From Streptomyces vilmorinianum (GTDB taxonomy: Bacteria > Actinomycetota > Actinomycetes > Streptomycetales > Streptomycetaceae), in contig NZ_CP040244.1 of assembly GCF_005517195.1 (NCBI RefSeq), positions 7,148,001-7,212,000 on the forward strand: 64,000 nucleotides of DNA, given 5' to 3'. Below, one piece after another: positions 16,198 to 25,517 of this stretch (the stretch's first letter is position 1; every line of letters starts with the position of its first letter). The position numbers were made by a program, and so were the translations under genes. The notes below the pieces were generated by a model that saw only the letters and a program-made list of their open reading frames with translations, was not told where the DNA came from and ran no database searches.

Positions 16198-19100
16198 TCA
16201 CCGCCGGCCTCCCGCGTTGAAGTAGCTCGCCTCCGGGTGGTGGACGACGAACGCGTCCGTCGACTGCTCGGGGTGCAGCTGGTACTCCTCCGAGAGCCGG
16301 ACCCCGATCCGCTCCGGCCGCAGCAGGTCGGCGATCTTCGCCCGGTCCTCCAGGTCCGGGCAGGCCGGGTAGCCGAGCGAGTACCGGCAGCCCTGGTACT
16401 CGGTGCGCAGCATCCCCTCGATGTCAGCGGGCTCCGATGCGCCCGCGATGCCCCACTCCCCGCGCACCCGCGCGTGCCGGCACTCGGCCAGGGCCTCGGC
16501 CAACTGCACCGACAGGCCGTGCAGTTCGAGGTAGTCGCGGTAGCGGTCGGCGGCGAAGAGCCTCGCCGTCTCCTCGCCGATCCGGGAGCCGACCGTCACT
16601 ACCTGGAGGGCGAGGACGTCGACCTCCCCGGAGTCCTCGGCGCGGAAGAAGTCGGCCAGGCAGAGGCGGCGGCCCCGCTGTTGGCGGGGGAAGGAGAAGC
16701 GGGTCCGCTCGCCTCCGTCCTCGTCCAGGACGATCAGGTCCTCGCCCTTGGACACACAGGGGAAGTAGCCGTACACGACGGCCGCTTCGAGGAGCTGGTC
16801 GGTCTGGAGCCGGTCCAGCCAGCCGCGCAGCCGCGGCCGGCCCTCCGACTCGATCGTCCCGGCGTCCCTGAGGCCCCACTGGCCCTTGAACAGGGCGCCC
16901 TCGTCGAGCCAGGAGGCGTAATCGGCGAGCTGGATGCCCTTGACGACCCGGGTGCCGAGGAACGGCGGTTCCGGTACGGGGTTGTCGGTGGCCACGTCCG
17001 AGCGGCCGGCCGGCTCTGGCTCCCGCACGTCGAGGACGGGCGTCTCCCGCTTCGGCACCCGGCGCTGCTTCAGCTCCGGGAGTACGGCTCCGGGCACGCC
17101 CCGCTTGACCGCCATCAGCGCGTCCATCAGACGCAGGCCCTCGAAGGCGTCCCGCGCGTAGCGCACCTCGCCCTCGTACAGCTCGTGCAGGTCCTGCTCG
17201 ACGTACGCCCTGGTCAGGGCGGCGCCTCCGAGGATCACCGGGAACTTCGGGGCCAGCCCGCGGCCGTTCAGCTCCTCCAGGTTCTCCTTCATGATCACCG
17301 TGGACTTGACCAGGAGCCCGGACATGCCGATGACGTCGGCCCGGTGCTCCTCGGCGGCCTCCAGGATGGCCGACACCGGCTGCTTGATGCCGATGTTGAC
17401 GACGTTGTAGCCGTTGTTGGACAGGATGATGTCGACGAGGTTCTTCCCGATGTCGTGGACGTCGCCCCGGACGGTCGCGAGGACGATCGTGCCCTTGCCC
17501 TCGGCGCCCTCGACCTTCTCCATGTGCGGCTCCAGATACGCCACGGCCGTCTTCATGACCTCGGCGGACTGGAGCACGAACGGCAGCTGCATCTGCCCGG
17601 AGCCGAACAGCTCGCCGACCGTCTTCATCCCGCCCAGCAGGATGTCGTTGACGATCTCCAGCGCGGGACGGCCGGCCAGCGCGGCGTCCAGATCCGCCTC
17701 CAGGCCGTTCTTCTCGCCGTCGACGATCCGCCGCTTCAGCCGCTCCTCCAGCGGCAGCGCGAGCAGCTCCTCGGCCTTCCCGGCCTTCAGGGACATCGCC
17801 GTCGCGCCCTCGAAGAGCTCCAACAGCCTCTGCAGCGGGTCGTAACCCTCCCGCCGCCGGTCGTAGACGAGATCGAGCGCGACCTCGACCTGCTCCGGCT
17901 CCAGACGGGCGATCGGCAGGATCTTCGACGCGTGCACGATCGCCGAGTCGAGACCGGCCTTCACACACTCGTCGAGGAAGACCGAGTTCAGCACGATCCG
18001 CGCCGCCGGGTTCAGCCCGAAGGAGATGTTCGACAGGCCGAGCGTCGTCTGGACGTCCGGGTGGCGGCGCTTGAGCTCCCGGATCGCCTCGATGGTGTGG
18101 ATGCCGTCGCGCCGGGACTCCTCCTGGCCCGTGCAGATGGTGAAGGTGAGGGTGTCGATCAGGATGTCGGACTCCCTGATGCCCCACGTCCCGGTCAGAT
18201 CGGCGATGATCCGCTCCGCGACGGCGACCTTCGCCTCCACCGTCCGGGCCTGGCCCTCCTCGTCGATCGTCAGCGCCATCAGCGCGGCCCCGTGCTCCTT
18301 CGCGAGCGCCGTGACCTGCGCGAACCTCGACTCCGGCCCGTCGCCGTCCTCGTAGTTGACCGAGTTGATCACCGCCCGGCCGCCGAGCTTCTCCAGACCG
18401 GCGCGCAGCACCGGCACCTCCGTGGAGTCGAGCACGATCGGGAGGGTGGAGGCCGTCGCGAACCGGCCCGCCAGCTCGGCCATGTCGGCCGCCCCGTCCC
18501 GGCCCACGTAGTCCACGCACAGGTCGAGCATGTGCGCGCCCTCGCGGATCTGGTCGCGGGCCATCTCCACACAGTCGTCCCAGCGGCCCTCCAGCATCGC
18601 CTCGCGGAACTTCTTCGAGCCGTTGGCGTTGGTCCGCTCCCCGATCGCCAGATACGACGTGTCCTGGCGGAAGGGGACATGGCTGTAGAGCGACGAGGCG
18701 CCCGGCTCCGCGACCGGAGTGCGCGCCGGGACGGCCGCGCCCCGGACCCGCTCGACGATCTCGCGCAGATGCTCCGGGGTCGTACCGCAGCAGCCGCCGA
18801 CGAGCGCGGGGCCGTACTCCCGTACGAAACGCTCCTGGGCATCGGCCAGTTCGGCCGGCGACAGCGGATAGTGGGCGCCGTCGGAGGTGAGGACCGGAAG
18901 GCCCGCGTTCGGCATCACGGAGACCGGGATCCCCGCGTGCCGCGACAGATACCGCAGGTGCTCGGCCATCTCGGCAGGGCCGGTGGCGCAGTTCAGGCCG
19001 ATCATGTCGATGCCGAGCGGCTCCAGGGCGGTGAGCGCCGCCCCGATCTCCGAGCCGAGCAGCATGGTGCCGGTGGTCTCCACCGTCACCTGCACGATCA

Positions 19101-19671
19101 GCGGCAGGTCGAGGCCGCACCACTCCAGGGCCCGGCGGGCGCCGATGACGGCCGCCTTCGTCTGGAGCAGGTCCTGCGAGGTCTCGATCAGCAGGGCGTC
19201 GGCGCCGCCCCTGATCAGGCCTTCGGCGTTCTGCCGGTACGCCTCGCGCAGCGGCTCGTACGTGATGTGGCCGAGCGTCGGCAGCTTCGTCCCCGGGCCC
19301 ATGGAACCGAGGACCCAGCGGGGCCGGCCGTCGGCGGCCGTGTGGGCGTCGGCGGTGGTACGGGCGATCCGGGCGCCGGCCTCGGACAGCTCGTAGACCC
19401 GGTTCTCGATCCCGTACTCCCCCAGCGCCGCCAGGTTGGCGCCGAAGGTGTTGGTCTCGACGCAGTCCACGCCGACGGAGAAGTAGGCGTCGTGGACGGA
19501 GGCGACGATGTCGGGCCGGGTGACGTTCAGGATCTCGTTGCAGCCCTCCAGGCCCGTGAAGTCGTCCATCGTCGGGTCGGCGGCCTGGAGCATGGTGCCC
19601 ATCGCCCCGTCGGCGACCACGACCCGCGTGGCGAACTCCTCCCGCAGCGAGCGCCTCGTGATCGCGCTCAT
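16198..19671 (-). CDS. metH: Cobalamin-dependent methionine synthase
   Basis: A 1157-residue MetH with all modules in order. The homocysteine domain has zinc Cys in GLNCATG and GGCCGTT (about residues 1-320). The pterin domain starts near IGERTNANGSKKF. Then come the cobalamin cap and a B12 domain with the GDVHDIGKNLV base-off His. The activation domain ends near RYSLGYPACPDLED. It remakes methionine from homocysteine using methyl-folate. The ATG overlaps the stop of the upstream kinase (ATGA). Its presence between ahcY and metK-kinase gives a complete activated-methyl cycle in one transcript. Confidence 0.95.
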   Translation of the reverse strand: MSAITRRSLREEFATRVVVADGAMGTMLQAADPTMDDFTGLEGCNEILNVTRPDIVASVHDAYFSVGVDCVETNTFGANLAALGEYGIENRVYELSEAGARIARTTADAHTAADGRPRWVLGSMGPGTKLPTLGHITYEPLREAYRQNAEGLIRGGADALLIETSQDLLQTKAAVIGARRALEWCGLDLPLIVQVTVETTGTMLLGSEIGAALTALEPLGIDMIGLNCATGPAEMAEHLRYLSRHAGIPVSVMPNAGLPVLTSDGAHYPLSPAELADAQERFVREYGPALVGGCCGTTPEHLREIVERVRGAAVPARTPVAEPGASSLYSHVPFRQDTSYLAIGERTNANGSKKFREAMLEGRWDDCVEMARDQIREGAHMLDLCVDYVGRDGAADMAELAGRFATASTLPIVLDSTEVPVLRAGLEKLGGRAVINSVNYEDGDGPESRFAQVTALAKEHGAALMALTIDEEGQARTVEAKVAVAERIIADLTGTWGIRESDILIDTLTFTICTGQEESRRDGIHTIEAIRELKRRHPDVQTTLGLSNISFGLNPAARIVLNSVFLDECVKAGLDSAIVHASKILPIARLEPEQVEVALDLVYDRRREGYDPLQRLLELFEGATAMSLKAGKAEELLALPLEERLKRRIVDGEKNGLEADLDAALAGRPALEIVNDILLGGMKTVGELFGSGQMQLPFVLQSAEVMKTAVAYLEPHMEKVEGAEGKGTIVLATVRGDVHDIGKNLVDIILSNNGYNVVNIGIKQPVSAILEAAEEHRADVIGMSGLLVKSTVIMKENLEELNGRGLAPKFPVILGGAALTRAYVEQDLHELYEGEVRYARDAFEGLRLMDALMAVKRGVPGAVLPELKQRRVPKRETPVLDVREPEPAGRSDVATDNPVPEPPFLGTRVVKGIQLADYASWLDEGALFKGQWGLRDAGTIESEGRPRLRGWLDRLQTDQLLEAAVVYGYFPCVSKGEDLIVLDEDGGERTRFSFPRQQRGRRLCLADFFRAEDSGEVDVLALQVVTVGSRIGEETARLFAADRYRDYLELHGLSVQLAEALAECRHARVRGEWGIAGASEPADIEGMLRTEYQGCRYSLGYPACPDLEDRAKIADLLRPERIGVRLSEEYQLHPEQSTDAFVVHHPEASYFNAGGRR

Positions 19672-20651
19672 GACAGCCCCCTCAGATGGGTGAGGAGCGA
19701 GGCCGTGCACCCGACGCCGTACGTCGTCCTGATCCGGTCCAGGAGGGAGTCCCGGTGCAGGCGGTACTCCTGCGTGCCCACGTAGTCGAGGACGGTCGCG
19801 GCGACCGCGCAGCCCAGCTGCGCCGCGCACCGCTCCGGCACGCCCCACGCCGTCCCGGCGAGGAACCCGGCACGGAACGCGTCCCCGACCCCGGTCGGGT
19901 CGACGACCCCGGGCATCTCCACCGCCGGCACGGCCAGCGGCTCGCGGCCCTCCCCTCGGATCCGGACGCCCGCCGCGCCGTGCGTGGTGACCCATGTCCC
20001 CACCCGGCGCAGGATCTCCGCCTCCGACCAGCCCGACCTCTCGCCGAGCAACGCCGTCTCGTACTCGTTGGTGAACAGCCATCGCGCCCCGTCCACCAGC
20101 TCCCGCACCTCCTCCCGGCCGAGCCGCGCCAGCTGCTGCGAGGGGTCGGCGGCGAACGGGACCCCCAGCTCGCGGCAGGTGCGGGTGTGCCGGAGCATGG
20201 CCTCGGGGTCGTCCGGGGAGACCAGGACCAGGTCCAGACGCCCCGTCCGGGCGACGACCTCCCGCAGGTCGATCTCGCGGGCCTCGGCCATCGCCCCGGC
20301 GTAGAAGGTGGCGATCTGGTTCTGCGCCCGGTCGGTCGTACAGACGAACCGGGCGGTGTGGAGCGACGCGCTGACGCGCACCGAGTCGGTGTCCACACCA
20401 TGGTCCTTGAGCCAGACCCGGTACGGCTCGAAGTCGGCGCCGACCGCGCCCACGAGCACCGGACGCAGCCCGAGGACCCCGAGCCCGAAGGCGATGTTCG
20501 CTGCCACTCCGCCGCGCCTGACCTCCAGGTTGTCGGCGAGGAACGACAGGGAGACCCGGTCGAGCCGGTCGGCGAGCAGCTGCTCGCTGAACCAGCCGGG
20601 GAAGGTCATCAGATGGTCGGTCGCGATGGATCCCGTGACAGCGATACGCAT
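19668..20651 (-). CDS. PfkB-family kinase, likely adenosine kinase
   Basis: A 327-residue ribokinase-fold enzyme. The N-terminal GGVAANIAFGLGVLG substrate loop and the catalytic anion-hole motif DPTGVGDAFRAGF, with its Asp base, are present. The family includes actinobacterial adenosine kinase, and adenosine is the product released by the neighbouring AhcY; phosphorylating it to AMP pulls that reversible reaction forward. It is 4 nt downstream of metK and overlaps metH. The substrate is inferred from context; other nucleosides or sugars are possible. Confidence 0.85.
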   Translation of the reverse strand: MRIAVTGSIATDHLMTFPGWFSEQLLADRLDRVSLSFLADNLEVRRGGVAANIAFGLGVLGLRPVLVGAVGADFEPYRVWLKDHGVDTDSVRVSASLHTARFVCTTDRAQNQIATFYAGAMAEAREIDLREVVARTGRLDLVLVSPDDPEAMLRHTRTCRELGVPFAADPSQQLARLGREEVRELVDGARWLFTNEYETALLGERSGWSEAEILRRVGTWVTTHGAAGVRIRGEGREPLAVPAVEMPGVVDPTGVGDAFRAGFLAGTAWGVPERCAAQLGCAVAATVLDYVGTQEYRLHRDSLLDRIRTTYGVGCTASLLTHLRGLS

Positions 20652-20655
20652 GGAA

Positions 20656-21840
20656 TCAGACCCCTTCGTCCTTCTGCGCAGCCTTCTTCAGGGCCTCCAC
20701 GCGGTCCGTGCGCTCCCAGGTGAAGTCCGGGAGCTCGCGGCCGAAGTGGCCGTACGCCGCCGTCTGCGCGTAGATCGGCCGCTTCAGGTCCAGGTCGCGG
20801 ATGATCGCGGCCGGCCGCAGGTCGAAGACGCTCGACACGGCGTCCTGGATGGCCTCGTCCGGGAGCGTTCCGGTGCCGAAGGTCTCCACGAACAGGCCCA
20901 CCGGCTCCGCCTTGCCGATCGCGTACGCGACCTGCACCTCGCAGCGCCGGGCGAGACCGGCCGCGACGACGTTCTTGGCGACCCAGCGCATCGCGTACGC
21001 GGCGCTGCGGTCCACCTTCGACGGGTCCTTGCCGGAGAACGCGCCGCCGCCGTGGCGGGCCATGCCGCCGTACGTGTCGATGATGATCTTCCGGCCGGTC
21101 AGGCCCGCGTCGCCCATCGGGCCGCCGACCTCGAAGCGCCCGGTCGGGTTCACGAGCAGCCGGTAGCCGTCGGACTCCAGGTTGACGCCCTCCTCGGCGA
21201 GCGCCTTCAGCTCCGCCTCGACGACGAACTCCCGGATGTCCGGGGCCAGCAGACCCTCCACGCTGATGTCCGCCGCGTGCTGCGACGAGACCACCACCGT
21301 GTCCAGGCGGACCGGGCGGTCCCCGTCGTACTCGATGGTGACCTGCGTCTTGCCGTCGGGCCGCAGATACGGGACCGTCCCGTTCTTGCGGACCTCGGTC
21401 AGCCGGCGCGCGAGCCGGTGGGCCAGCGCGATCGGCAGCGGCATCAGCTCGGCCGTGTCGTCGCAGGCGTACCCGAACATCAGGCCCTGGTCGCCGGCGC
21501 CACCGGTGTCCACGCCCTGGGCGATGTCCGGCGACTGCGCGCCGATGGACACCGAGACACCGCAGGAGGCGCCGTCGAAGCCCTTCATGGAGGAGTCGTA
21601 GCCGATGTCGAGGATCGCCTCGCGCACCAGCTTCGCTATCGGCGCGTACGCGGTCGTGGTCACCTCGCCCGCGATGTGCACGAGACCCGTGGTGAGCAGG
21701 GTCTCGACCGCGACCCGCGAGCCCGGGTCCTCGGCGAGCAGCGCATCGAGAATGGTGTCGCTGATCCGGTCGGCGATCTTGTCGGGATGTCCCTCGGTCA
21801 CCGACTCCGAGGTGAACAGGCGGCGGCTGCTGCTGCTCAT
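20656..21840 (-). CDS. metK: S-adenosylmethionine synthetase
   Basis: A 394-residue MetK. It starts with the SESVTEGHPDKIADRISD signature and has the GAGDQGLMFGYA loop, the GGGAFSGKDPSKVDRSAAY signature and the usual length. It makes SAM from methionine and ATP. The ATG overlaps the carrier-protein stop (ATGA), linking its translation to the carrier protein rather than to primary metabolism. This is unusual for metK and argues for a pathway-dedicated copy. Confidence 0.95.
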   Translation of the reverse strand: MSSSSRRLFTSESVTEGHPDKIADRISDTILDALLAEDPGSRVAVETLLTTGLVHIAGEVTTTAYAPIAKLVREAILDIGYDSSMKGFDGASCGVSVSIGAQSPDIAQGVDTGGAGDQGLMFGYACDDTAELMPLPIALAHRLARRLTEVRKNGTVPYLRPDGKTQVTIEYDGDRPVRLDTVVVSSQHAADISVEGLLAPDIREFVVEAELKALAEEGVNLESDGYRLLVNPTGRFEVGGPMGDAGLTGRKIIIDTYGGMARHGGGAFSGKDPSKVDRSAAYAMRWVAKNVVAAGLARRCEVQVAYAIGKAEPVGLFVETFGTGTLPDEAIQDAVSSVFDLRPAAIIRDLDLKRPIYAQTAAYGHFGRELPDFTWERTDRVEALKKAAQKDEGV

Positions 21841-22094
21841 GCCTGGCCCACCTCCGCACGCGTGCCCGCGAAGAAGTGGGTCTCGATGGCGGCGAGCGTC
21901 CGGATCTCGTCGACCTCCAGGGTCTCCATCTGGATGGAGGTGCCGCTCTGCTGCTCCAGCAGGAAGACGAACTCGACGAAGGACAGCGAGTCGATGAGAC
22001 GGTTCTCGATGAGGTCGAGGTCGGGAGCGATGTCGTTCCGCTCGGGGTGACGGTCCAGGATCCAGTTCTTCACCTGCTGCAGGCCGTCGGCCAT
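21837..22094 (-). CDS. Acyl/aminoacyl carrier protein
   Basis: An 85-residue acidic protein with the phosphopantetheine site IDSLSFVEFVFLLE (Ser in DSL). Helix I ends NWILDRHPERNDIAPD. It carries a substrate as a thioester on a 4'-phosphopantetheine arm. It sits beside its modifying enzyme (AcpS type, 18 nt upstream) and one gene from an amino acid:carrier-protein ligase, so it most likely carries an aminoacyl group. AAGGAG precedes the ATG. Confidence 0.9.
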   Translation of the reverse strand: MADGLQQVKNWILDRHPERNDIAPDLDLIENRLIDSLSFVEFVFLLEQQSGTSIQMETLEVDEIRTLAAIETHFFAGTRAEVGQA

Positions 22095-22111
22095 GGTGCT
22101 TCTCCTTCTCG

Positions 22112-22561
22112 CTACTGGGTCTCGCTACTGGGTACGGAAGTGGGGGCGATGATGGGGGCGGCCACCGCCACCGCGTAGTCCACGTCGTGGCTGATGGACA
22201 CGGTGATCTCGGTGATGCCGGACTCGGCGGCCATCACGGCCGCGCTCCGGTGCAGCTCCACGAGCGGCCAGCCGCCCTCGGAGCGCCGTACGACGATGTC
22301 CGGCCAGGGCAGGAACCTGCCCCTGACCCGCAGGGTCTTGAAGGCCGCTTCCTTGGCCGCGATCCGTCCGCACAGGCTCAGGACGTCGAGCCCGGTGGAG
22401 GTGCGGCAGTCGGCGAGCTCGCCGGGGGTGAGCATCCGCTCGAAGAACGGCTCGCCGTACTCGGCGAGCAGTCGGCGGACACGGTTGACGGACACGATGT
22501 CCATGCCGAGGTTCGCCCAGCCCAGGCCGCCCGCCGGCGGGGCGACGGGTCGGGCCGGCAC
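22112..22561 (-). CDS. AcpS-type 4'-phosphopantetheinyl transferase
   Basis: A 149-residue holo-carrier-protein synthase with GMDIVSVNRVRRLL (Mg-binding Asp) near residue 20, GRIAAKEAAFKTL (the WxxKEA-type motif) near 65, and a C-terminal SISHD. The N-terminal 18 residues are an extension beyond the usual 120-residue AcpS, and translation may start at an internal codon nearer GMDIVS. GTG 22561 lies 1 nt after the ligase stop. It probably activates the adjacent carrier protein. Confidence 0.85.
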   Translation of the reverse strand: MPARPVAPPAGGLGWANLGMDIVSVNRVRRLLAEYGEPFFERMLTPGELADCRTSTGLDVLSLCGRIAAKEAAFKTLRVRGRFLPWPDIVVRRSEGGWPLVELHRSAAVMAAESGITEITVSISHDVDYAVAVAAPIIAPTSVPSSETQ

Positions 22562-22562
22562 G

Positions 22563-23417
22563 TCAGATCACCGGCCCGGCCGCGTCCCGTACCGCCCGGG
22601 TGGCCGCTTCCCAGCTGCCGTGGCGCCGGGTCAGCGCGGACAGCCAGCGCTCCAGGCCGAAGGCGACACAGCTGGTGAACGCGGGCCCGCCGGTCGACTC
22701 CAGCGTGATGGCACACCGCTCGCCGAAGAAGTTGCGGTGCGTGTTGACCGAGGCGATCGCCAGGTCCTCGTACAGGAACTCGTGCTTCACCGGGGTGAGG
22801 CGCTGGAGCACCGCCTTGGATCCGCCCTTGTCGAAGAACGGGTCGCAGGCGGCCTCCCGGCGCAGCGGCAGGTCGAGCGCCTCGGCGAAGGAGTGGATAC
22901 GGGCGGTGAAGTCGGCGAGATGCGTCTCGGCGTGCTCGCGCGCGCCGATGGCGACGATCTCCCGCATACGGAAGCCGAGTTGGCGCCGCATGCCTTCGTA
23001 GTGCGTCTCCTTGCGGAAGCACCAGGAGCAGATGGTGACCAGGGTGTCGTCGGCGACCCGCCGGCCCTGGTGGTCGAGGTAGACGGCGTAGCAGGACGCC
23101 GAGGGCAGTCCGAGCGCGGCGGGTTCGAGCGCGTCGCACGGAAAGCAGCCGGTGTCGGTGCGGAAGGCGGAGGTCTCGCGGCGCTCCAGGTCGAGCGGGG
23201 CGGCGACGACGGCCTGGTGGGGGAAGTTGTCGTAGTAGTCGAGCCGGGCGAGGTCGGCGGCAGGCAGCAGCGGCGGCATGGTCATCGGGCGGGCGCCCGC
23301 GGCCACCCCCCAGCTCTCGAAGGTGTCGTCGAGGAGCCGCAGCAGGGCGGTCGCCTCGGGCCCCAGGGACGGCAGGCCCCTGGTCTCCCCGACGTTCGCG
23401 GGGGTCGTCACGGTCAT
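22563..23417 (-). CDS. Amino acid:[carrier-protein] ligase (class II aaRS-like)
   Basis: A 284-residue homologue of the catalytic core of atypical seryl-tRNA synthetases without the tRNA-binding arm. Class II motif 2 is visible as CFRKETHYEGMRRQLGFRMRE, and motif 3 as GLERWLSAL. Cys residues in CFPC and TICSWC provide the zinc ligand expected in this family. Known members activate glycine or alanine with ATP and load them on a carrier protein instead of tRNA. The substrate pocket cannot be read here. Position beside the carrier protein and PPTase supports the role strongly. Confidence 0.85.
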   Translation of the reverse strand: MTVTTPANVGETRGLPSLGPEATALLRLLDDTFESWGVAAGARPMTMPPLLPAADLARLDYYDNFPHQAVVAAPLDLERRETSAFRTDTGCFPCDALEPAALGLPSASCYAVYLDHQGRRVADDTLVTICSWCFRKETHYEGMRRQLGFRMREIVAIGAREHAETHLADFTARIHSFAEALDLPLRREAACDPFFDKGGSKAVLQRLTPVKHEFLYEDLAIASVNTHRNFFGERCAITLESTGGPAFTSCVAFGLERWLSALTRRHGSWEAATRAVRDAAGPVI

Positions 23418-23448
23418 GATCGGTGCACCTCTCGGGTGAGGGTGTCGC

Positions 23449-24342
23449 TCAGACGACGGGCAGGGTGTCGTCGGAGAAGATCCCGGTCTTCAGGAAGAAG
23501 GCGAGCGGCTTGCGGATCGCCTTGCGCTCGTACGGGCGGCGGCGCTCGTCGGCGACCAGCGCGTTGCGCAGGGCCAGCGGGTCGGCGACGCCGGCGTCGC
23601 GGTAGACGTGGGGGTTGTAGAGGGAGTTGACGCTGTAGACGACGTACCGCTTGAGGTACGCCTCGACCTCCGCGACCCGCTCGGCGGGGACCGCCTCGCG
23701 CATCCGGGTGAAGAGCAGCGAGACGAGCTCGCGGCCGAAGGCGATGTGGCGGGACTCGTCCTGGTGGTGGATCCGGTTGACCTCGCGGATGGTGTGGCAC
23801 AGGGATTCGTCCTGGGCCATCCGCGTGTTGTAGTGGTCGACGAGCTCCTCGAAGAACAGGATGCGGGCGAAGACGAGGAAGTTCTCCACCTCCGGCTCCC
23901 AGGCGGAGTCGGCGCGCATCGCGGTGGAGCCGTAGATCTTGTTGCCGTAGCGGCGGCAGAACTCGGCGAAGAACCACATGTGTTCGTTCTCTTCGCCGAT
24001 GAAGTGGTGGAAGAAGTCCGAGGGGACCTCGAAGCCGGGCATGTGGATACGGCCGACGACCTCGATGAGGAGCTCGCGGATGCCGTGCACGTTGAGGCTG
24101 TAGAAGTTGATCGACTCCCACTTCGACAGCTTCTGGATGGTCTCCTCACCCAGCTCGTCGTAGTACGGGGTGCCGTGGACGGTGAGCAGCTCCGGCGTCA
24201 TCCACAGCTGCTTCTCCTCCAGCCGCTCGGGCCAGTCGAACTGCTGGTACGGGTTGTAGTACTCCTCGATGGAGCGGGAACTGAGCCGCTCCAGGACTTC
24301 CATGAACCGGTCGGTGACGGGCAGGGGGGCGCTGACGCCCAT
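23449..24342 (-). CDS. AurF-like non-heme diiron N-oxygenase
   Basis: A 297-residue protein of the p-aminobenzoate N-oxygenase AurF family. Diiron ligands are visible in order: Glu in the helix before GRIHMPGF, ExxH in IGEENEHMWFF, Glu in ILFFEELVDHYN, and HxxxExxH in IHHQDESRHIAFG. AurF and CmlI oxidise arylamines to hydroxylamine and nitro. Here the neighbour is an aminoacyl carrier-protein system, so an alpha-amino group on the carrier protein is a plausible substrate. The ATG at 24342 with GAGGAG is preferred to the in-frame TTG at 24348. Confidence 0.85.
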   Translation of the reverse strand: MGVSAPLPVTDRFMEVLERLSSRSIEEYYNPYQQFDWPERLEEKQLWMTPELLTVHGTPYYDELGEETIQKLSKWESINFYSLNVHGIRELLIEVVGRIHMPGFEVPSDFFHHFIGEENEHMWFFAEFCRRYGNKIYGSTAMRADSAWEPEVENFLVFARILFFEELVDHYNTRMAQDESLCHTIREVNRIHHQDESRHIAFGRELVSLLFTRMREAVPAERVAEVEAYLKRYVVYSVNSLYNPHVYRDAGVADPLALRNALVADERRRPYERKAIRKPLAFFLKTGIFSDDTLPVV

Positions 24343-24370
24343 AGCCAACTCCTCGCTGATCAGGGGAACT

Positions 24371-25414
24371 TCAGGGCCTGACTTCGTAGACCGCGTTGAC
24401 CGGGGTCTCGGTGGCGCGCCGCCAGCGGGTGAAGCCGGCCTCCTCGGCGATGGCGCGGAAGGCCTTCTCGCCGGAGTGGTTGCCGAGTGCGTGCGGGCCG
24501 CGCTGGGCGACCGCGACGGGCAGGCACATCACGGCGGACAGGGCCATGAACATGCGCGCGGCCGGGGTGTTGGTGTCGATGTCGGCGGGCGAGACGTTCG
24601 ACTCGACGAGCATCCAGGTGCCGTCCGCGTCCAGGGACTTGTGGACGTGCTGGGCGGCGGCGACGGGGTCGCCCATGTCGTGCAGGGCGTTGAAGAAGCA
24701 GACCAGGTCGTAGCCGGTGCCCGGGTAGTCGTCGGCGGAGGCGACCTCGAAGACGACCCGGTCGGACAGGCCGGCCTCCTCGGCGAGCTGCCGGGCGATC
24801 GTGATGGCCTCTTCGGAGTAGTCGAAGCCGTGGACGGTGGCCTGCGGGAACGCCTTGGCGATCAGCAGCGTGGTGTGGCCGACGCCGCAGCCGACGTCGG
24901 CGACGGTGCCGCCGGCGGCCAGCTTGTCGGTGACCTCGTGGAGGGCGGGCAGCCAGTCCGGTACGAGCTTGTGCTCGTAGGTGGGCTGGAAGAAGGAGCC
25001 CATGCCGGTGTCGAGGGCCGCGTCGTGCTCGGCCCAGCCGACGCCGTCGCCGGTGCGGTACGCGTCGACGAGCAGGTCCTCGGTGGCGTACAGCGCCTTG
25101 AGGGCGGTGAAGAACCCGGCGGCGAAGGTGACGGCCTCGGGGTCGGCGAGGACCTCGACGTGGTCGGCGGGGAGCGTGTACGTGAGAGAGCTCGGGTGGC
25201 GCTCGACGTATCCGGCGGACAGCTGGGCGTGCAACCACTCCTCGATGTACCGGGGGTTGGTGCCGGTCTTCTCGGCGAGCTGCCCGGAGGTGAGCGGGCC
25301 GTGCTCGGCAAGGGCCTTGTAGAGGCCGAGCCGCTCGCCGAGGGCGACGGTCAGGCCGCGCACGGCGGCCCCGGCGTCGGTGATGACCTTCTGGTGGAAG
25401 TCGTGCGCGCTCAT
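24371..25414 (-). CDS. SAM-dependent methyltransferase with N-terminal winged helix
   Basis: A 347-residue enzyme. An N-terminal winged-helix dimerisation-like domain (SGQLAEKTGTNPRYIEEWLHAQ) precedes a Rossmann SAM domain with motif I VADVGCGVGHTTL, acidic loop FDYSEEA, and LVCFFNALHDMGD. This layout is common in bacterial small-molecule methyltransferases. The ATG 25414 has GAGGAG. It sits directly upstream of the AurF-like gene and is a likely O- or N-methylating step on the oxidised nitrogen compound. Confidence 0.85.
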   Translation of the reverse strand: MSAHDFHQKVITDAGAAVRGLTVALGERLGLYKALAEHGPLTSGQLAEKTGTNPRYIEEWLHAQLSAGYVERHPSSLTYTLPADHVEVLADPEAVTFAAGFFTALKALYATEDLLVDAYRTGDGVGWAEHDAALDTGMGSFFQPTYEHKLVPDWLPALHEVTDKLAAGGTVADVGCGVGHTTLLIAKAFPQATVHGFDYSEEAITIARQLAEEAGLSDRVVFEVASADDYPGTGYDLVCFFNALHDMGDPVAAAQHVHKSLDADGTWMLVESNVSPADIDTNTPAARMFMALSAVMCLPVAVAQRGPHALGNHSGEKAFRAIAEEAGFTRWRRATETPVNAVYEVRP

Positions 25415-25517
25415 GCGGGTATCTCCTCTCGGGTCGGGGTACGGCGGCCGGCCGTCCTGGGCCTCACATGGGTCGCTTGGCTCATGCGGCACACGCGCCT
25501 CACGCAGTACACGCACC

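Noticed and set aside
16171..19785. Plus-strand open frame of 1204 codons
   Set aside because: Antisense of metH, whose domains are complete on the other strand.
16198..21840. SAM or cobalamin riboswitch for the methyl-cycle genes
   Set aside because: The genes overlap or are 4-50 nt apart, leaving no room for such a leader; none was recognised before metK or metH.
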